Positions 45,788 through 56,839 of a stretch of 64,000 nt of DNA are shown piece by piece; position 1 is the first letter of the stretch; every line of letters starts with the position of its first letter. Source of the DNA: Odiellus spinosus (taxonomy: Eukaryota > Arthropoda > Arachnida > Opiliones > Phalangiidae); assembly GCA_963920705.1 (NCBI GenBank), contig CAWUCO010000074.1, positions 1,797,637 through 1,861,636 of the forward strand, in the 5' to 3' direction. A program made the position numbers and the translations under genes. The notes under the pieces are model-generated. The model saw nothing but the letters and a program-made list of their open reading frames with translations, ran no database searches and was not told the DNA's origin.

Positions 45788-46165
45788 TTAAAGCCCTTTA
45801 TACTCACCTTGTTTTCTAGTCGAGTCGGCCTCATCATACGGCAAGTAGGCAGACGCCATTGTAAGCTCATTTTCTCCGTCAGCAGTAGAGGAGAATATCC
45901 TTACAACAGCAGTATCCCGAGACTGATACTGAGTCAAGGGAAGGGCGTGGATGCCCTTTCTTACCAAGATACAAGATCTTGGCATATCGGAGGCAAAATC
46001 ATAGTAGATGTTGCCTGCGCCCCTGAGACCCAGGATCTGGCATTTATTGATCCAGGGCTCCTGGATAAGAGCCACATCAAGGGTGTCTATGGCAAACCTA
46101 CGGCATAGAACTGCCGTAGCTGCCCGGCAATGTTGTAAGTTGTTCTGTACAACCTTAAGTCCCAT
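45788..46165 (-). pseudogene. LINE ORF2 endonuclease, truncated
   Basis: Starts with ATGGGACTTAAG overlapping the end of ORF1 by 11 nt. 125 codons show the endonuclease start: LKVVQNNLQHCRAA, ALIQEPWI (catalytic Glu), SCILVRKG, and TMASAYLPYD. The rest of the endonuclease and the RT are lacking after 45788, where the element is cut. R1/LOA/Loner-type by its partner ORF1. Confidence 0.82.
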
Positions 46166-47495
46166 TTTTCCAGGACAGGTAGGGGTATGCCCGGCTATTC
46201 CATGGCACTAGAGGTGGTTGGAGGTACCAGCCCATCCACCCTATCCTCAGCGCCAGCAGAACCACTGGCAACCCCCCCCCCCCTGTCCCAGACAAATGGG
46301 CATTGGAGGGTTGATCTTCCGGCACCACAGTGTCATCTGTGTTGTCGGAAGTGTCCCCCAGAGAGACATCGTCCAGCAAAGCCCATAATGACCCTTCATC
46401 ATCACTGGGCTCCGCTGGAGTCGCGCCAGTACTCCCAGCCTCCAATTGTGGCTGAGGTTTCTTTGGATCAGAAAGGATCTTGAAGATCCCCTGATCCAAA
46501 CCAGTGTAAGCTAGATAGTTAGCCTCTTTAAAGGCACCCACCGAGTCATCATCCATCTGGAAAATCCAGCGGATTGTTTGTTTGGTGGATACCGAGTTTA
46601 CAGCTCTCCAACACCCAGTATTCAACAGGTTGTTGTAGGACTGCATCCTCCTAAACAGCGTGTCCCTGGTTTTGAAGGCAACCTTGAACGGCTTTGGCAG
46701 CGCACCGGCTTCTGTAACCAGTAACCTGGTGTCCACCAGAACTTGTTCATTTTGGTCGAAAGCCTTCTTCAACCAGGTACCCGACTGCAAATCGCCACAG
46801 TGATAGATGAGAGCGCCACCCACCAACTGGAAATTCTTTAGGAGAGGTAGTGGTTCACCCGAAGGTATCCCATCTATCCTCTCCAGAATTCCAGACTGGA
46901 TGGCCCTCACATCGACCTCCGTAACCTTATTGACTGGATAGCCATCTTTAATGATGGCCATCTTCGTCAGGCCAACCGCATCCTTATAAGACTTAGGGGC
47001 CGAAGCCTCTTTAGCCTTCTTAGGACGCGGTTGAGAAGACCCAGGAGAGGGATTAGAGTCCACTGTCCTGGGCCTTTTGGCTGAAGGTACCACTTCACTG
47101 CTAGGCAGTGGTTTGGTCTCCTTCTTCTTCGCTTCGCGAGCCCGCTTGCGACGGGCATTGCGATTAAAACTCTTTTTGGTAAGCTCTTGCGACGACCCAG
47201 ACTTACCAGCAGTACTGCCAGAGGAAGAACCAGAGGCAGTTTCCTGCATATTGGAGGGCTGGGTTTCACCCAAGGATGACCCAGACCCATGTTTGGTTTT
47301 TGGATTTTTATTGTTAGAATTCATAAAAGTCCCACGAGAAATTGCGGCAAATAAAAGGTCACCACCCGGTAGTCCGCATCCCGGGTGGAAGGCTAGATAC
47401 AACGGGGTGTCGCCTGGTGCCCCGAGGGGATCGTTAGGGGGATACCGTGATTCACTTCCCCGGTACCATCCAGCCATCGGCACGATGCCTCCCAC
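46155..47495 (-). CDS. LINE ORF1 with DUF4780-type domain
   Basis: Open frame of 446 codons ending in TAA at 46155-46157. The first 57 residues look like translated 5' leader; the likely start is the ATG at 47324-47322 (MNSNNKN...), giving about 389 aa. A Ser/Gly-rich part is followed by a basic NRNARRKRAREAKKK stretch and a region with SYKDAVGLTKMAIIKDGYP (about residue 169), the beginning of the DUF4780-like domain common in insect LINE ORF1 proteins, extending to about residue 345. The C-terminus is acidic, then Gly-rich. Intact while ORF2 is truncated. Confidence 0.8.
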   Translation of the reverse strand: MGGIVPMAGWYRGSESRYPPNDPLGAPGDTPLYLAFHPGCGLPGGDLLFAAISRGTFMNSNNKNPKTKHGSGSSLGETQPSNMQETASGSSSGSTAGKSGSSQELTKKSFNRNARRKRAREAKKKETKPLPSSEVVPSAKRPRTVDSNPSPGSSQPRPKKAKEASAPKSYKDAVGLTKMAIIKDGYPVNKVTEVDVRAIQSGILERIDGIPSGEPLPLLKNFQLVGGALIYHCGDLQSGTWLKKAFDQNEQVLVDTRLLVTEAGALPKPFKVAFKTRDTLFRRMQSYNNLLNTGCWRAVNSVSTKQTIRWIFQMDDDSVGAFKEANYLAYTGLDQGIFKILSDPKKPQPQLEAGSTGATPAEPSDDEGSLWALLDDVSLGDTSDNTDDTVVPEDQPSNAHLSGTGGGGLPVVLLALRIGWMGWYLQPPLVPWNSRAYPYLSWKNGT

Positions 47496-47499
47496 CTTA

Positions 47500-47720
47500 G
47501 CTTAGGGAAGTCCCCTTAGCAGATGCATAAAAACATCTGCCTAGGGGAAAAAGATAGTTGTACTTAGTCAGGCGCCTCCATGCTGACCAGATCGGCATGG
47601 GAGACCCTGCCAGGGGCCAAGCAAAGCTAAGCCCCAGCCGACAACGCCCAGCACTTCCCTGACGCACACAAGCCTCACCACCACGTCAAGGTGACAACTA
47701 TTAATCGGGAGGAAAAAGGA
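47500..47720 (-). other. 5' leader of the DUF4780-type LINE, with a hairpin
   Basis: CCCTTAGCAGATG and CATCTGCCTAGGGG (47513-47550) form a strong hairpin in the leader. The 5' end of the LINE is probably near 47700-47720, where AT-rich sequence begins. Confidence 0.45.
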
Positions 47721-48404
47721 AGTTAATGCAGTAGTATTTATTTATCTTAGTTCTAAATCGAAGCATTTATAACTCTTCCAGCTAAAGTAATTATTTCTTT
47801 TTATTTTATTTTTTATTTTATTTTTTTTATTTATTTAGTGTTATTTGGGATACAGATAGGAATTAGGCAGGGCTAAATCAACGAGCGATTTGTAAGCCCC
47901 ACACTAAAATTCGGGGACTAAAATTTAATCATTAACAAGAGTAAACCGAAATAAATTATAACAAGACAAGTTGGGAAACCAAAATATAACCTCCCCGACC
48001 CCGACGTTAAGGTAATCTAACCTAACCCTACCTAAAATAAAAGATGAAAAGAAATGTAGATGTACTATCCTCCCATCGAAATTGTATAATTGGTATTATT
48101 TGAATTTCCAATTAACGGAAAAACTGGAAAGCGCGAGCTTTTTCTGTATATAGAAAATACCCGAGCGCGGGATTATAAAAATTTGTCAGTTGGGATATAA
48201 GACTCGAGCTGTAAACACGCGAATTAAAATTAGAGTTAAAAACAAAATAAGCCTAACTTATTTTACCAACATAACGAGAATACGAAAGTAGAGTATTGGA
48301 TGAGTAGAGGAAACAGCGTGCATTTCAATCATTCTCTATTTTGCGGAGTATAAGTATTTTCCCTTAACCTCAAGAATACCGAGAATGCAAAAGAGTGTCA
48401 TGCG

Positions 48405-48527
48405 TTACCCATAATTACATGCGGCAGGTCGTAGACTTCTTAATATACACAACAAATGAAATGTCCTTCGTTACCCATAATTATATGCGGCATGGCGTAG
48501 ATTTCTTAATAGACACACCAAATGAAA
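48405..48527. repeat. Direct duplication of about 62 bp inside copy D
   Basis: TACCCATAATTACATGCGGCA... and TACCCATAATTATATGCGGCA... recur at 62-bp spacing with a few substitutions. Confidence 0.8.
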
Positions 48528-48648
48528 TTTATTTTCTAAATAAATATGTAAAATACATGTTCTTATAATATAAATTAACACTAGAGCATAGGCTGTACTG
48601 TGTGATTATCTTTGAGATAATCCACTGATTTGATAAAGACGAAGGATT

Positions 48649-49204
48649 TAGTCTGGGATGGCAAGGAAGACAAGTCTTAAAACGACGAAGATTTGGTAGC
48701 AAGTTCCTCTTAGACAAACCAAGAAATATTGTAGACTGAATGTTCCATTTACAACCCATTTTCGGTAGATGATTGGCAATTACTTCCGGTAAAGTTTTCG
48801 TCTAAAATTCTTGTTTTGACGTGCTAATAGAGGACCATTACTGATATTTTCATCATGGAAGAATCAAAGGATTGAGCTGGACGAGAGGTTATTTTCCAAA
48901 CCGGCTGACAAGACGTTAGTCTGGGATGGCAAGGAAGACTAGGAATAGAAAACGACGAAGATATGGTAGCAAATTCCTCTTGGACAAACCAAGAAATGTT
49001 CTAGACTGAATGTTCCATTTACAACCCATTGTCGATAGATGATTGGCAATTACTTCCGGTACAGTTCTCGTCTGAAATTGATGTTTTTATGTGCTAATAG
49101 AGGACCATTACTGATATTTTCATCATACGAGAGATCCCAGTCATTGGAAGAATCCAAGGATGGAGCTGGTCGAGAGGATATTTTCCAAACCGGCTGACAA
49201 GACG
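48649..49204. repeat. Direct duplication of about 270 bp inside copy D
   Basis: TAGTCTGGGATGGCAAGGAAGAC begins both copies (48649 and 48917). Both contain AACGACGAAGAT, ACAAACCAAGAAAT and GAATGTTCCATTTACAACCC. The second copy has an 18-bp insertion near 49126. Confidence 0.88.
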
Positions 49205-50847
49205 TTAGTTTCTACTCCTACGATAAAAAAATATCTTAAAGACTGAAAGTAGACTAATTTCCATACCGTTAATATTTAAATTTGAATAGATCCTTTTATG
49301 TTTAGAATAACGAGGCCGTATGAAGAATTGTTGAGCTTTTACTGACTGTAAGAATCTCATATGTCGAGTCCGAAAACACTCACTGCTTTCATGTTTCAAT
49401 TCTTCGTAGCCAGGCCGTCTCTTTCAGGTGATTAATGAAAGCCGTGTCGCTGCTCTGTTGACTTCAAATGGTGATGACATTCTGCGCTGGTTGATTTTCT
49501 CACTTAAGTCACTATAGCTCTCTTTCGTCTGGTCTGGTCTCGTCTCGTGGTCTGCTAACGAAATTCACTCTACACGGCTTCTTTTGATTATGAAAATAAT
49601 CGGAAATGTTTCTTGGTTTAATAGTGGAGAAATCTGAAGCCTATTTTTTTTCCAACATCAGATAACCATTTTTTATTCAAAACTGTTGTTTTTTTAAACA
49701 CGGGAAACCTACTGTACTTCTGTCCAAGGGGAGTTTTCACGACTATAATTTTTCTTAAGAGGTTTAACATTTTGTATCAATCCGCCTCAGCTTTAAATCT
49801 TATGTCGTTTCTATCTTGGATGCCCGTGTAAACGTACCTTTATTTAGATTCTTCAATCCACCCCAAGTTTGCAGCAAGCCTTAGCCTATACTGCCCGTTA
49901 TACCTATGCTTTTTGGACAAAATGATATATGGAAAACAGCTTAGCGCGTGTTGCCAACTCAAGCTGGTATTAAACGGTCACATTTCATTAAATTTTTGGG
50001 AAATTTCTTAAATATCTTCTAAACTATCTCGAATTTTTAATTGATTTTTCAGCTTCTTTATTAATTAGATTCAGTTTAACAATATTATTATATTAAATTA
50101 AAATTTAAATGCATTATACGCTTCAATTCACTAAAAGATATCGCGGCATAAGGCCAAAATAGTTAGGGCATGGAAAAGGGGTATATATAGCTTTCGCTAA
50201 CCTTTATTCACCGAGCGAGTAACCGAGAAGAGTTGGGGAAAACCCCCCTTCTCAACGTTTATCGTAACCCTAGGCATTCGGTAACTGCACCACAAAGACC
50301 CGTAGAGGGAGGAGATGACTGGAGTGGAAGGTTGATGTGGACTATATTAGTGAGGGACGCCTCGCTAATATGGCCCGCTGAGATCGGACACTAGAGGTTG
50401 GACCTTGGTGTGGGGATGGTCGGAGGTGATTATAACAGTGGGAGACGTCCCATTGCGTATAATCGCTTTCAACTGTCCAGCATCGAGGTTTGACCGTAAA
50501 GTGGATGGTGGAATGCGATAATATACAATTGGAGACGTCCTATTATATATAATTGCACGACACTTGAAACTCAATGCGGCAGCCACGCTTAAAGGAGGTA
50601 ATTCCCGTTAAACGGAATTGAACGATAAGCTGGCATGATTACGTCTCTAGACTTTTGGCTCCACGAGCTAGGTCACGTGATTTCCGTTTACGCAGGATAT
50701 CCGCTTACGCCGGAAGTGACACACAGACACACACACACGATCAATGTAATACCTCCCCCTGAACTAAAGTTCAGTCGGGGAGGTAAAAAACACAAGAAAA
50801 ACAAGAACATTTTGTAAATTAAGTCTGTGATTACAGATAATTATTGA

Positions 50848-53549
50848 TTAATAATTTTTTAGGTGGAATTTAAATTTAGTAATCGGCCGCATAGCACGTA
50901 TGTCAGGCGGGATTACATTAAACAATTTGCAGCCGTCATAGAATAATGAGGTAAATTTTTTGGTGGTCTTACAAGAATCCGGTTTTAATACATTACTGGA
51001 ACGGGTAAACAGTGTTTTCACGACTTTTTCCAACAATGAGGGATATTTTAAGGACTCCGAATAAATAAAATTTAGAGACATGAATTTATATAATTGATAT
51101 ACGTTAAGCAATTTCCCTTTTATAAATAAATCCTTGGTATGATCTCTGTACCCTTGATTATAAATGGATCTTACGACTCTTTTCTGTAGAGTTAGAATCC
51201 TTGTCAAGTTATAATTAGTTGTGTTGCCCCAGATACAGAAACCGTAAGACAAGAACGAATAAAAAAAGAGAATAATAAATTTCAAACAGAATTTTACGCG
51301 GGACTAGGTGACGACAGCCATACACGAGTCCACATACTTTGGATAAGGTTTTACAGATGGAATCTACATAGAGATTCCATGACAGGTGACTATCAATCCA
51401 GATGCCTAAGTATTTATATTTGTAGACCCGATTTATATCCACGTTATTAACTGTAATTTTGTCAATATGACTGTGAACGTCCTTTCCACGATTAGCAAAG
51501 AGGATATATTCGGTTATGTCTAGGTTCAGGGCGAGACCATTCAGTGTTAACCAATTAAAAATTTTTGTAAGGTATTCATTGTTTTCGCATAGACTTCCTG
51601 TATACTAAGGGAGGAGAATAGCTATAACGCGTCATCTGCGTAGAGGAAGAGAGAATGTAATGGAAGATGGTCAACTAAATCATTGAAATAGAGGTTAAAT
51701 AATAAGGGGGAAATTACCGAGCCTTGCGGTACCCCTGATTTTAAATACTGAGAGGAAGATAAATCACCCTTGATTTTTGTATAACAGGGTCTATTTTGCA
51801 AATAGCTCCTCAACCAATCACTCGCTTTCCCTCGAATTCCGATGCGGTTTAATTTTATAATTAGGCTTGAATGAGGGACGCTATCAAATGCTTTTCTCAA
51901 GTCCAAAAATGTTCCCAAACACGTTTTTTCCAGGTCCAAGGCGTCAATAACGTTTTTATAGGCGTGGGCTATTGCATCGATCGTACTTCTTCCCTTACGA
52001 AAGCCGAACTGGTATTGAGATATTAAGTTATGCTTATCTACAAATAACTGTAGTCTAGTTAGATATGCTTTATCGAATATTTTGGCTACGTATGTGAAGA
52101 TCGAGATTGGTCTATAATTCCCCGGAATGTCGGTGTCCCCCTTCTTATGTATAGGGATGATTATTGTGCTTTTTAGTTTCTCTGGATACATACCACAGGA
52201 AAATGATAGATTAATTATAAACATTAATGGGGCTATTAGCTGCATAAGCGCGAACTTCATAGGCTTGGGATGAAGGGAGTCCATGCCTGGAGAGGACGAA
52301 GACGGTATGGACTTAACTATATCTATTAGGTCAGGTTCTTATAGTAAATGCAGAGCCATCGTGTGGGGACTTTGGACTGGCGGAGGTTCAGTAGCGTGGC
52401 TGGGAAGCGGAAGGGAGACGTCGGATGTAAAATGTGAGTTTAAAATATCCGCGGAGATTGGGATTTCAGTTTTTTTTCCTTTGATCGAGAGAGGAGGTTG
52501 TTAACTATTTTCCATTTATCTTTGGGAGTCTTGACTTCGAGTAATTTTTGATAATAGTATGAGTTTCGGGCGTTACGAATAAGATTATTTCATTTATTTT
52601 TATATATTTTATAATTCGAGCAATTTATTGAGGAGGGATAACGTCTGGCTTTTTTTTGGAGTTTGTATTTCTCTTTTATAACATTTCTAACATCCCTAGC
52701 TATCCAAGAATCTGACGAAGGTCGAATTGTTATAAAGTTAAAACAGGAGTTGTATATTTCTGCAATTTTATCTTCAAAACATTCATACGCGGTATTAATA
52801 TCTAGTTGTTGATAAAGCGTTGACCAGTCAACTACAGCTAATATGTCATTAAATTTAAGTAGGTTATTTCTGGAGAAATTTCGAATCGTCACAGACGACT
52901 TATTAATTTTTGGCGTATCATATTTCAAGATAATGGGGCAGTGGTCGGTGATATCAATATTCTTAAGTACTTCAATTGAGCTAAGGTCTTGGCTGAAAAA
53001 AACATTATCTGTACAGGTGGATGAAGAGGAGGTAACTCTAGTTGCAGTAAAGACGCCTTGAGTAAGGTTGTAGCTGGTAAACAAGTCCAGTAGTCCATTA
53101 ACACATGGAGAGGGTATTAGGAAATCGAAATTGAAGTCTCCTACTATGATTTTTCTGGTGTTAGGAGGACCAAGTCCCTTCAAGATCATTTCACATTCGT
53201 CGAGAAAACTCGAGTAATTCGCTGTATGGGGTCGGTAAATAACTACAAAACAATCGCCAGTCTCGATTATTTTGATAACGTAACTTTCTATGTTATGGTT
53301 AAAAGGGCATAAGTTGGCGATTGGTGTTATCTTAATACTGTTTTTTACATAAAAGCCGACACCGCCCCCTATACGGGAGCCGATGCCGAAAAAATTATAA
53401 TTTGCGATATGGAAATACAAATCGCTTCTAAACCAAGTTTCCGTGAGAGCGATTACATCTATGTTATTATTATCGATGTTAATTGCGGCACATAGGTTAG
53501 AAAGGTTGCAATTAGCACTCCGAATGTTACTGTAAAGAATTTGTCGCAT
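50848..53549 (-). pseudogene. LINE ORF2: endonuclease, RT and C-terminal region, several frame breaks
   Basis: About 900 codons long, close to full length. The endonuclease (53549-52590) shows LYSNIRSANCN, ALTETWF, YRPHTANYSSF, VGDFNFD and ITDHCPIIL, i.e. all catalytic strands. A stop at 52590 is followed in the same frame by the linker. The RT (52284-51622) shows IPIHKKGD...NYRPIS, QFGFRKGRST, FLDLRKAFDSV, SGVPQGSVISPLLFNLY and FLYADDA, i.e. the catalytic aspartates are kept. Then come stops and two more frames (51442-51215, KYKYLGIWID; 51285-50848, LTLQKRVVRSIY) up to the C-terminal end. Few lesions, so recently inactivated. CR1/Jockey-like. Confidence 0.85.
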
Positions 53550-53602
53550 TATAGTTAAAAAAAAAACCTAAAAAATTATGAGATAATTTTATTTCGAGCA
53601 GT

Positions 53603-54382
53603 TCATTTTTTATCAACGCAGTCTTGAAGCTCGTTAAAATAGAATAATTCCCCAGCCATGTATACTTGAAAATGTGAGATAAACTTTGGATTGTGTTGAG
53701 CATTGGATTTAATAAATTGTCGGAGACGAAATCTGGCATAATCTTGGCTGGGGGTGAAATCATGCGAGATGTAGATACCTGTACCCTTTAATTTCCGGGC
53801 GTTATTTAGAATATAAGTTTTTATTGAGGAGTCATTAAGTTTAAGTAAAATAATGCGGTTGTTAGGCCTATTGAGGGTTACTTCACCTCGTCTTTTAATT
53901 TGCCGTGGTAGAATTTTCACCGAAAGCCCTAAAGACTCCCGGAACATAATCTCTGTAATTTTGGCTAGGCTGTTAGGGTCTTCCCCGGGTTTTTCGATGA
54001 TTCCCGCTATGGTGACATTATTTCGCCTAGTGTTGACTTCCAGAGTATTAAGTCGATTCTTAATAATTGAAATCTCTTTGTCTTTAGCATTAAGAGTTTC
54101 CTTACAGTAGTCCGACAAAGTGCCAAAATCAAATTTTAGTGAATCTAGGTGTCCGATCTCATTTTCCAAATTTACGATTCTTTTGTCGTGTTCAGCGACT
54201 TTTTTAGAAACTACATCCATTTTAAGGCTAATATCTTTTACTGATGTATTAACTTTCTCCAATTTTGTGCTAATCACTGATATATCTGTTTTAATGTCTG
54301 TTCGGATTGAGTTAATATCCACTTTGACTTCATTACGCATTATTTGAAACTGATCTAGCATGATTTTCATGTCCTCGCTCAT
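53603..54382 (-). CDS. LINE ORF1p (coiled coil plus RRM-like transposase_22 fold)
   Basis: 259 codons, ATG to TAA intact. Residues 1-125 form a long coiled coil with regular I/L/V heptads. From about 130 the sequence (NTRRNNVTIAGI, then ITEIMFRESLGL and ILLKLNDSSIKTYILNNARKLKGTGIYISHDFTPSQ) matches the RRM/C-terminal domain of L1-like ORF1 proteins as used in CR1 and Jockey-like LINEs; the conserved R-N-N-V-x-I-x-G start and the D-F/L-T-P-x-x motif are visible. Lies 53 nt upstream of ORF2. It binds LINE RNA as a trimeric chaperone in relatives. Confidence 0.85.
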   Translation of the reverse strand: MSEDMKIMLDQFQIMRNEVKVDINSIRTDIKTDISVISTKLEKVNTSVKDISLKMDVVSKKVAEHDKRIVNLENEIGHLDSLKFDFGTLSDYCKETLNAKDKEISIIKNRLNTLEVNTRRNNVTIAGIIEKPGEDPNSLAKITEIMFRESLGLSVKILPRQIKRRGEVTLNRPNNRIILLKLNDSSIKTYILNNARKLKGTGIYISHDFTPSQDYARFRLRQFIKSNAQHNPKFISHFQVYMAGELFYFNELQDCVDKK

Positions 54383-54384
54383 TT

Positions 54385-54890
54385 TTTTTTGTTTTTTTTT
54401 GCTTAGGTTAAAAATGTTTAATTACCGTCGAAATTGGTGAGTAACAGTCCTTGCGACTTCTGTAGCTTCGAAATGGGTGCGTTCAAGTTGATGTTTAGGC
54501 GTAAAATTTAGGCTATTTCCGACGAAGATAACGTTTTCCCCACCAGCGAAAACTGATTAAGAAGAACTTTAGCCACTTTGGTTTTTAGCTCTCTCTTCTC
54601 TTAACCCTAGGCTATCGGCGTCCTGGCAAAAGGTTGACATCTCCCCCGCGAATCCGTTATAAACTCATTCTAGAGCAGATATGGCCTCTGAAACAACGAC
54701 GTTGAGTAATCCCTGGTTTCGGGATAATGTGTTGTCTTTTACGAATAGTAATTCAAAGTAAGAGAAAAAATGTGTTTGATATATACTTAAATCTCGGTGA
54801 ATGAATTTACGACTAAGTCGAAATGTTAGAATACCCAAACCTTTTCTATCGAACGAAAAGTTTTATTTTGGTTGACACGTAATCGCTGAA
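54385..54890 (-). other. Probable 5' leader of the 50.8-54.4 kb LINE and spacer
   Basis: Contains a T-rich run, then more complex sequence to about 54700 that fits a LINE 5' UTR; no frame of note. Boundary unknown. Confidence 0.4.
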
Positions 54891-54895
54891 AAATA

Positions 54896-55020
54896 ATTAA
54901 GCCAAATTTAATGTTAAGGGTCAATGGGAGAAAATCGCCTGTTATGAATTTTCTTAAATATTAATTTGCAAGTGAATAAAATCAGTTGTTTTGAAATTAG
55001 ACTCTAAATCCTGTCAGATT
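54896..55020. repeat. Dispersed repeat, inverted partner of 45507-45632
   Basis: See the partner: the sequence AATTTAATGTTAAGGGTCAATGG to CCTGTCAGATTG is its reverse complement. It directly abuts a degenerate tandem array. Confidence 0.85.
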
Positions 55021-55355
55021 GCCCTTTAAACCCAATTAGAATTAATTTTTTCATTATTTTTGATGTTAACACAGATGCGGCAGCCGCACTTGATTCAGTC
55101 AAATCTCTACATTTTTACCATTGCCCTTTAAACCCAATTAAAATGAATTTTTTATCATTTTTGATGTTAATATCGCCGGCAGCCGCAAATCGAGACACAA
55201 AAATCTTTACATTTTTCCCATTGCCCTTTAAACCCAATTTAAATAAATTTTTTCATCAATTTTGATGTTAATACCTCCGACAGCCGCAGCGAAATCTTCA
55301 TATTTTTCCCATTACCCTTTAAACTAAATTTAATTTAATTTTTTCATTATTTTTT
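55020..55355. repeat. Degenerate tandem array, four units of about 90-105 bp
   Basis: Each unit begins TTGCCCTTTAAACCCAATT (55020, 55123, 55223, 55311 approximately) and has a TTTTTGATGTTAATA segment and, in the first three, GGCAGCCGCA. Divergence increases toward the last. Confidence 0.85.
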
Positions 55356-55439
55356 ATGTAATACCTTCCTTATTGCCGTTCGGAATTTCACTCATTTTTA
55401 ATAAGGAGAGTACTTTTAAGGCGGAGAAATTGAAACTTA

Positions 55440-56838
55440 ATGTTATTCTATTGGATTTGGATTTTTTTGTAAGAGACTTAACTTTCAGATTTATTTTCTA
55501 ATACTTCGAGACATTTTTCGGACTTTATTTCATAATTTAAAACCGATTAGTTTGGCCACAGTCTATTTATAAAAACGGCAAAAATGAAATTAAGTCAATA
55601 GAGTTCAATACCCATAGCCTCCAAATCAAGCGCGCTCCTGCGCTTGAATTTAAAAAGCTATAGAAAACCTAAGCCTAATTTGTCAAATAAGGCTTAGTTT
55701 TTTGCCAATTCAATTTCTCCGCTCTAATGTTTCGTCCGTTTTCATAAATAGATTGTGCTAGGAATATAATACTTTGTCTCCTGGGCTGCGTTCAGTAACC
55801 CTCAACGGGAAAAATCCGGTTTTTAGAAAATAAGTTTCCGTTGAGTACGCTACGACAGCAGATGATGAACGAATTTTTTGATACGTTGTAAAAAGGCGGT
55901 TATTACCTCGTGGAGTCGTGGCAAAGGCTTAAGTAACTATAGCTAATAGCGATCGAATCTAACCCAAAAATACAAATCAAGCTTTCCACATCACTAATTT
56001 TAAATGACTAAATCTCACTCATAAAAATATGTTATAATTTCGGTTATAATCTATTCCGCTTAAATAGAACTCATTAAATTTGAGATCAATATATCAGAAC
56101 TCCCGCCATCATACCGTTGCTCAACGAAAAAACCATCTATTCCAGACGCTGACTTCGTTGAGCGTCCGCTGATCAACGTGACGTAAAACCGTACAGTAAA
56201 AAATCGCTCAGTGATGAGCTCAACGCTGAGACCGTTGAGCGTTACTGAACGCAGCCTAGAACGGAAAATTGTGTTCCCCTAGCACGGTCTCCCCGTTGTA
56301 TCTACGGCAGCGTGAAATTATATAAAATCGTGGACCTAGTACAGTGGCGCCATCATATTATAAGCGGATTTATCGATTTTTTTCGAGTTGGCCATTCATT
56401 ACTATTTACAAACGAAATAGAAACGATTAAAAAGAGTTAAAAGAAACAGTTAAAGAAAGAAAACACGCGTAACACGTATTGTCGTCCCTAAATAATCCTA
56501 AATAATCTAAATTTCTAATGAAAAGACCATAGAGCGGACGAAAGTGTGCTAAGAAATTCCGCTAGATTTCTATATTGTATTAGGTCCACGCCGTTCAGGT
56601 TGCCGTACATGCGGCTCCCCCTTTTCCGTTCCAGGAGACGAAGTATTATATGCCTAGGATTGTGGGCCAACTAGTTGGTGTAAAATTATGAAATTAGTCT
56701 TAAAATAAAGCTCGAATCTTAATTCATACCACACGGAAAATCCAAGTTTCAAAAATATCTGGAAGTATTAGAAAATAAATCTGAAAGGTAAGCCACTTTC
56801 AAAAAACCAAATCCCATAGAATAACATTACGACTTTGG
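55440..56838. repeat. Foldback with 80-100 bp arms enclosing a MITE
   Basis: CTTTCAGATTTATTTTCTAATACTTC (two parts: CTTTCAGATTTAT, TTTCTAATACTTC) at 55482-55507 is reverse-complemented at 56762-56788. Similarity extends to AATGTTATTCTATTGGATTTGG versus CCAAATCCCATAGAATAACATT. Between the arms lie small hairpins (CAAGCGCGCTCCTGCGCTTG near 55628; CTAAGCC...GGCTTAG near 55670) and the MITE at 55794-56256. Confidence 0.75.
55794..56256. mobile_element. 463-bp MITE with GGCTGCGTTCAGTAAC termini
   Basis: GGCTGCGTTCAGTAACCCTCAACGG at the left (55794) is mirrored by CCGTTGAGCGTTACTGAACGCAGCC at the right (ending 56256), with one central mismatch. Internal copies of GTTGAGCG occur. The target duplication is unclear, so the superfamily (possibly PIF/Harbinger) is not assigned. 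Confidence 0.75.
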
Positions 56839-56839
56839 C

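Larger units (their letters stand above)
47966..50790 (-). mobile_element. Hairpin-ended repeat family, copy D (inverted, about 2.8 kb)
   Basis: The 5' hairpin is at 50751-50784 (ACCTCCCC...GGGGAGGT). The 3' end is at 47966-48040 (ACAAGTTGGGAAACC, ACCTCCCCGACCCCGACG, CCTAACC tracts), matching the 3' end of copy B. The 5' 1.1 kb (49690-50790) is collinear with copy A (11888-13360) except for a 410-bp stretch that A has and D lacks. The interior (48060-49690) is unique to D and contains local duplications. Confidence 0.8.

Noticed and set aside
46187..47505. Plus-strand ORFs of 98 and 142 aa
   Set aside because: Shadow frames opposite the LINE ORF1.
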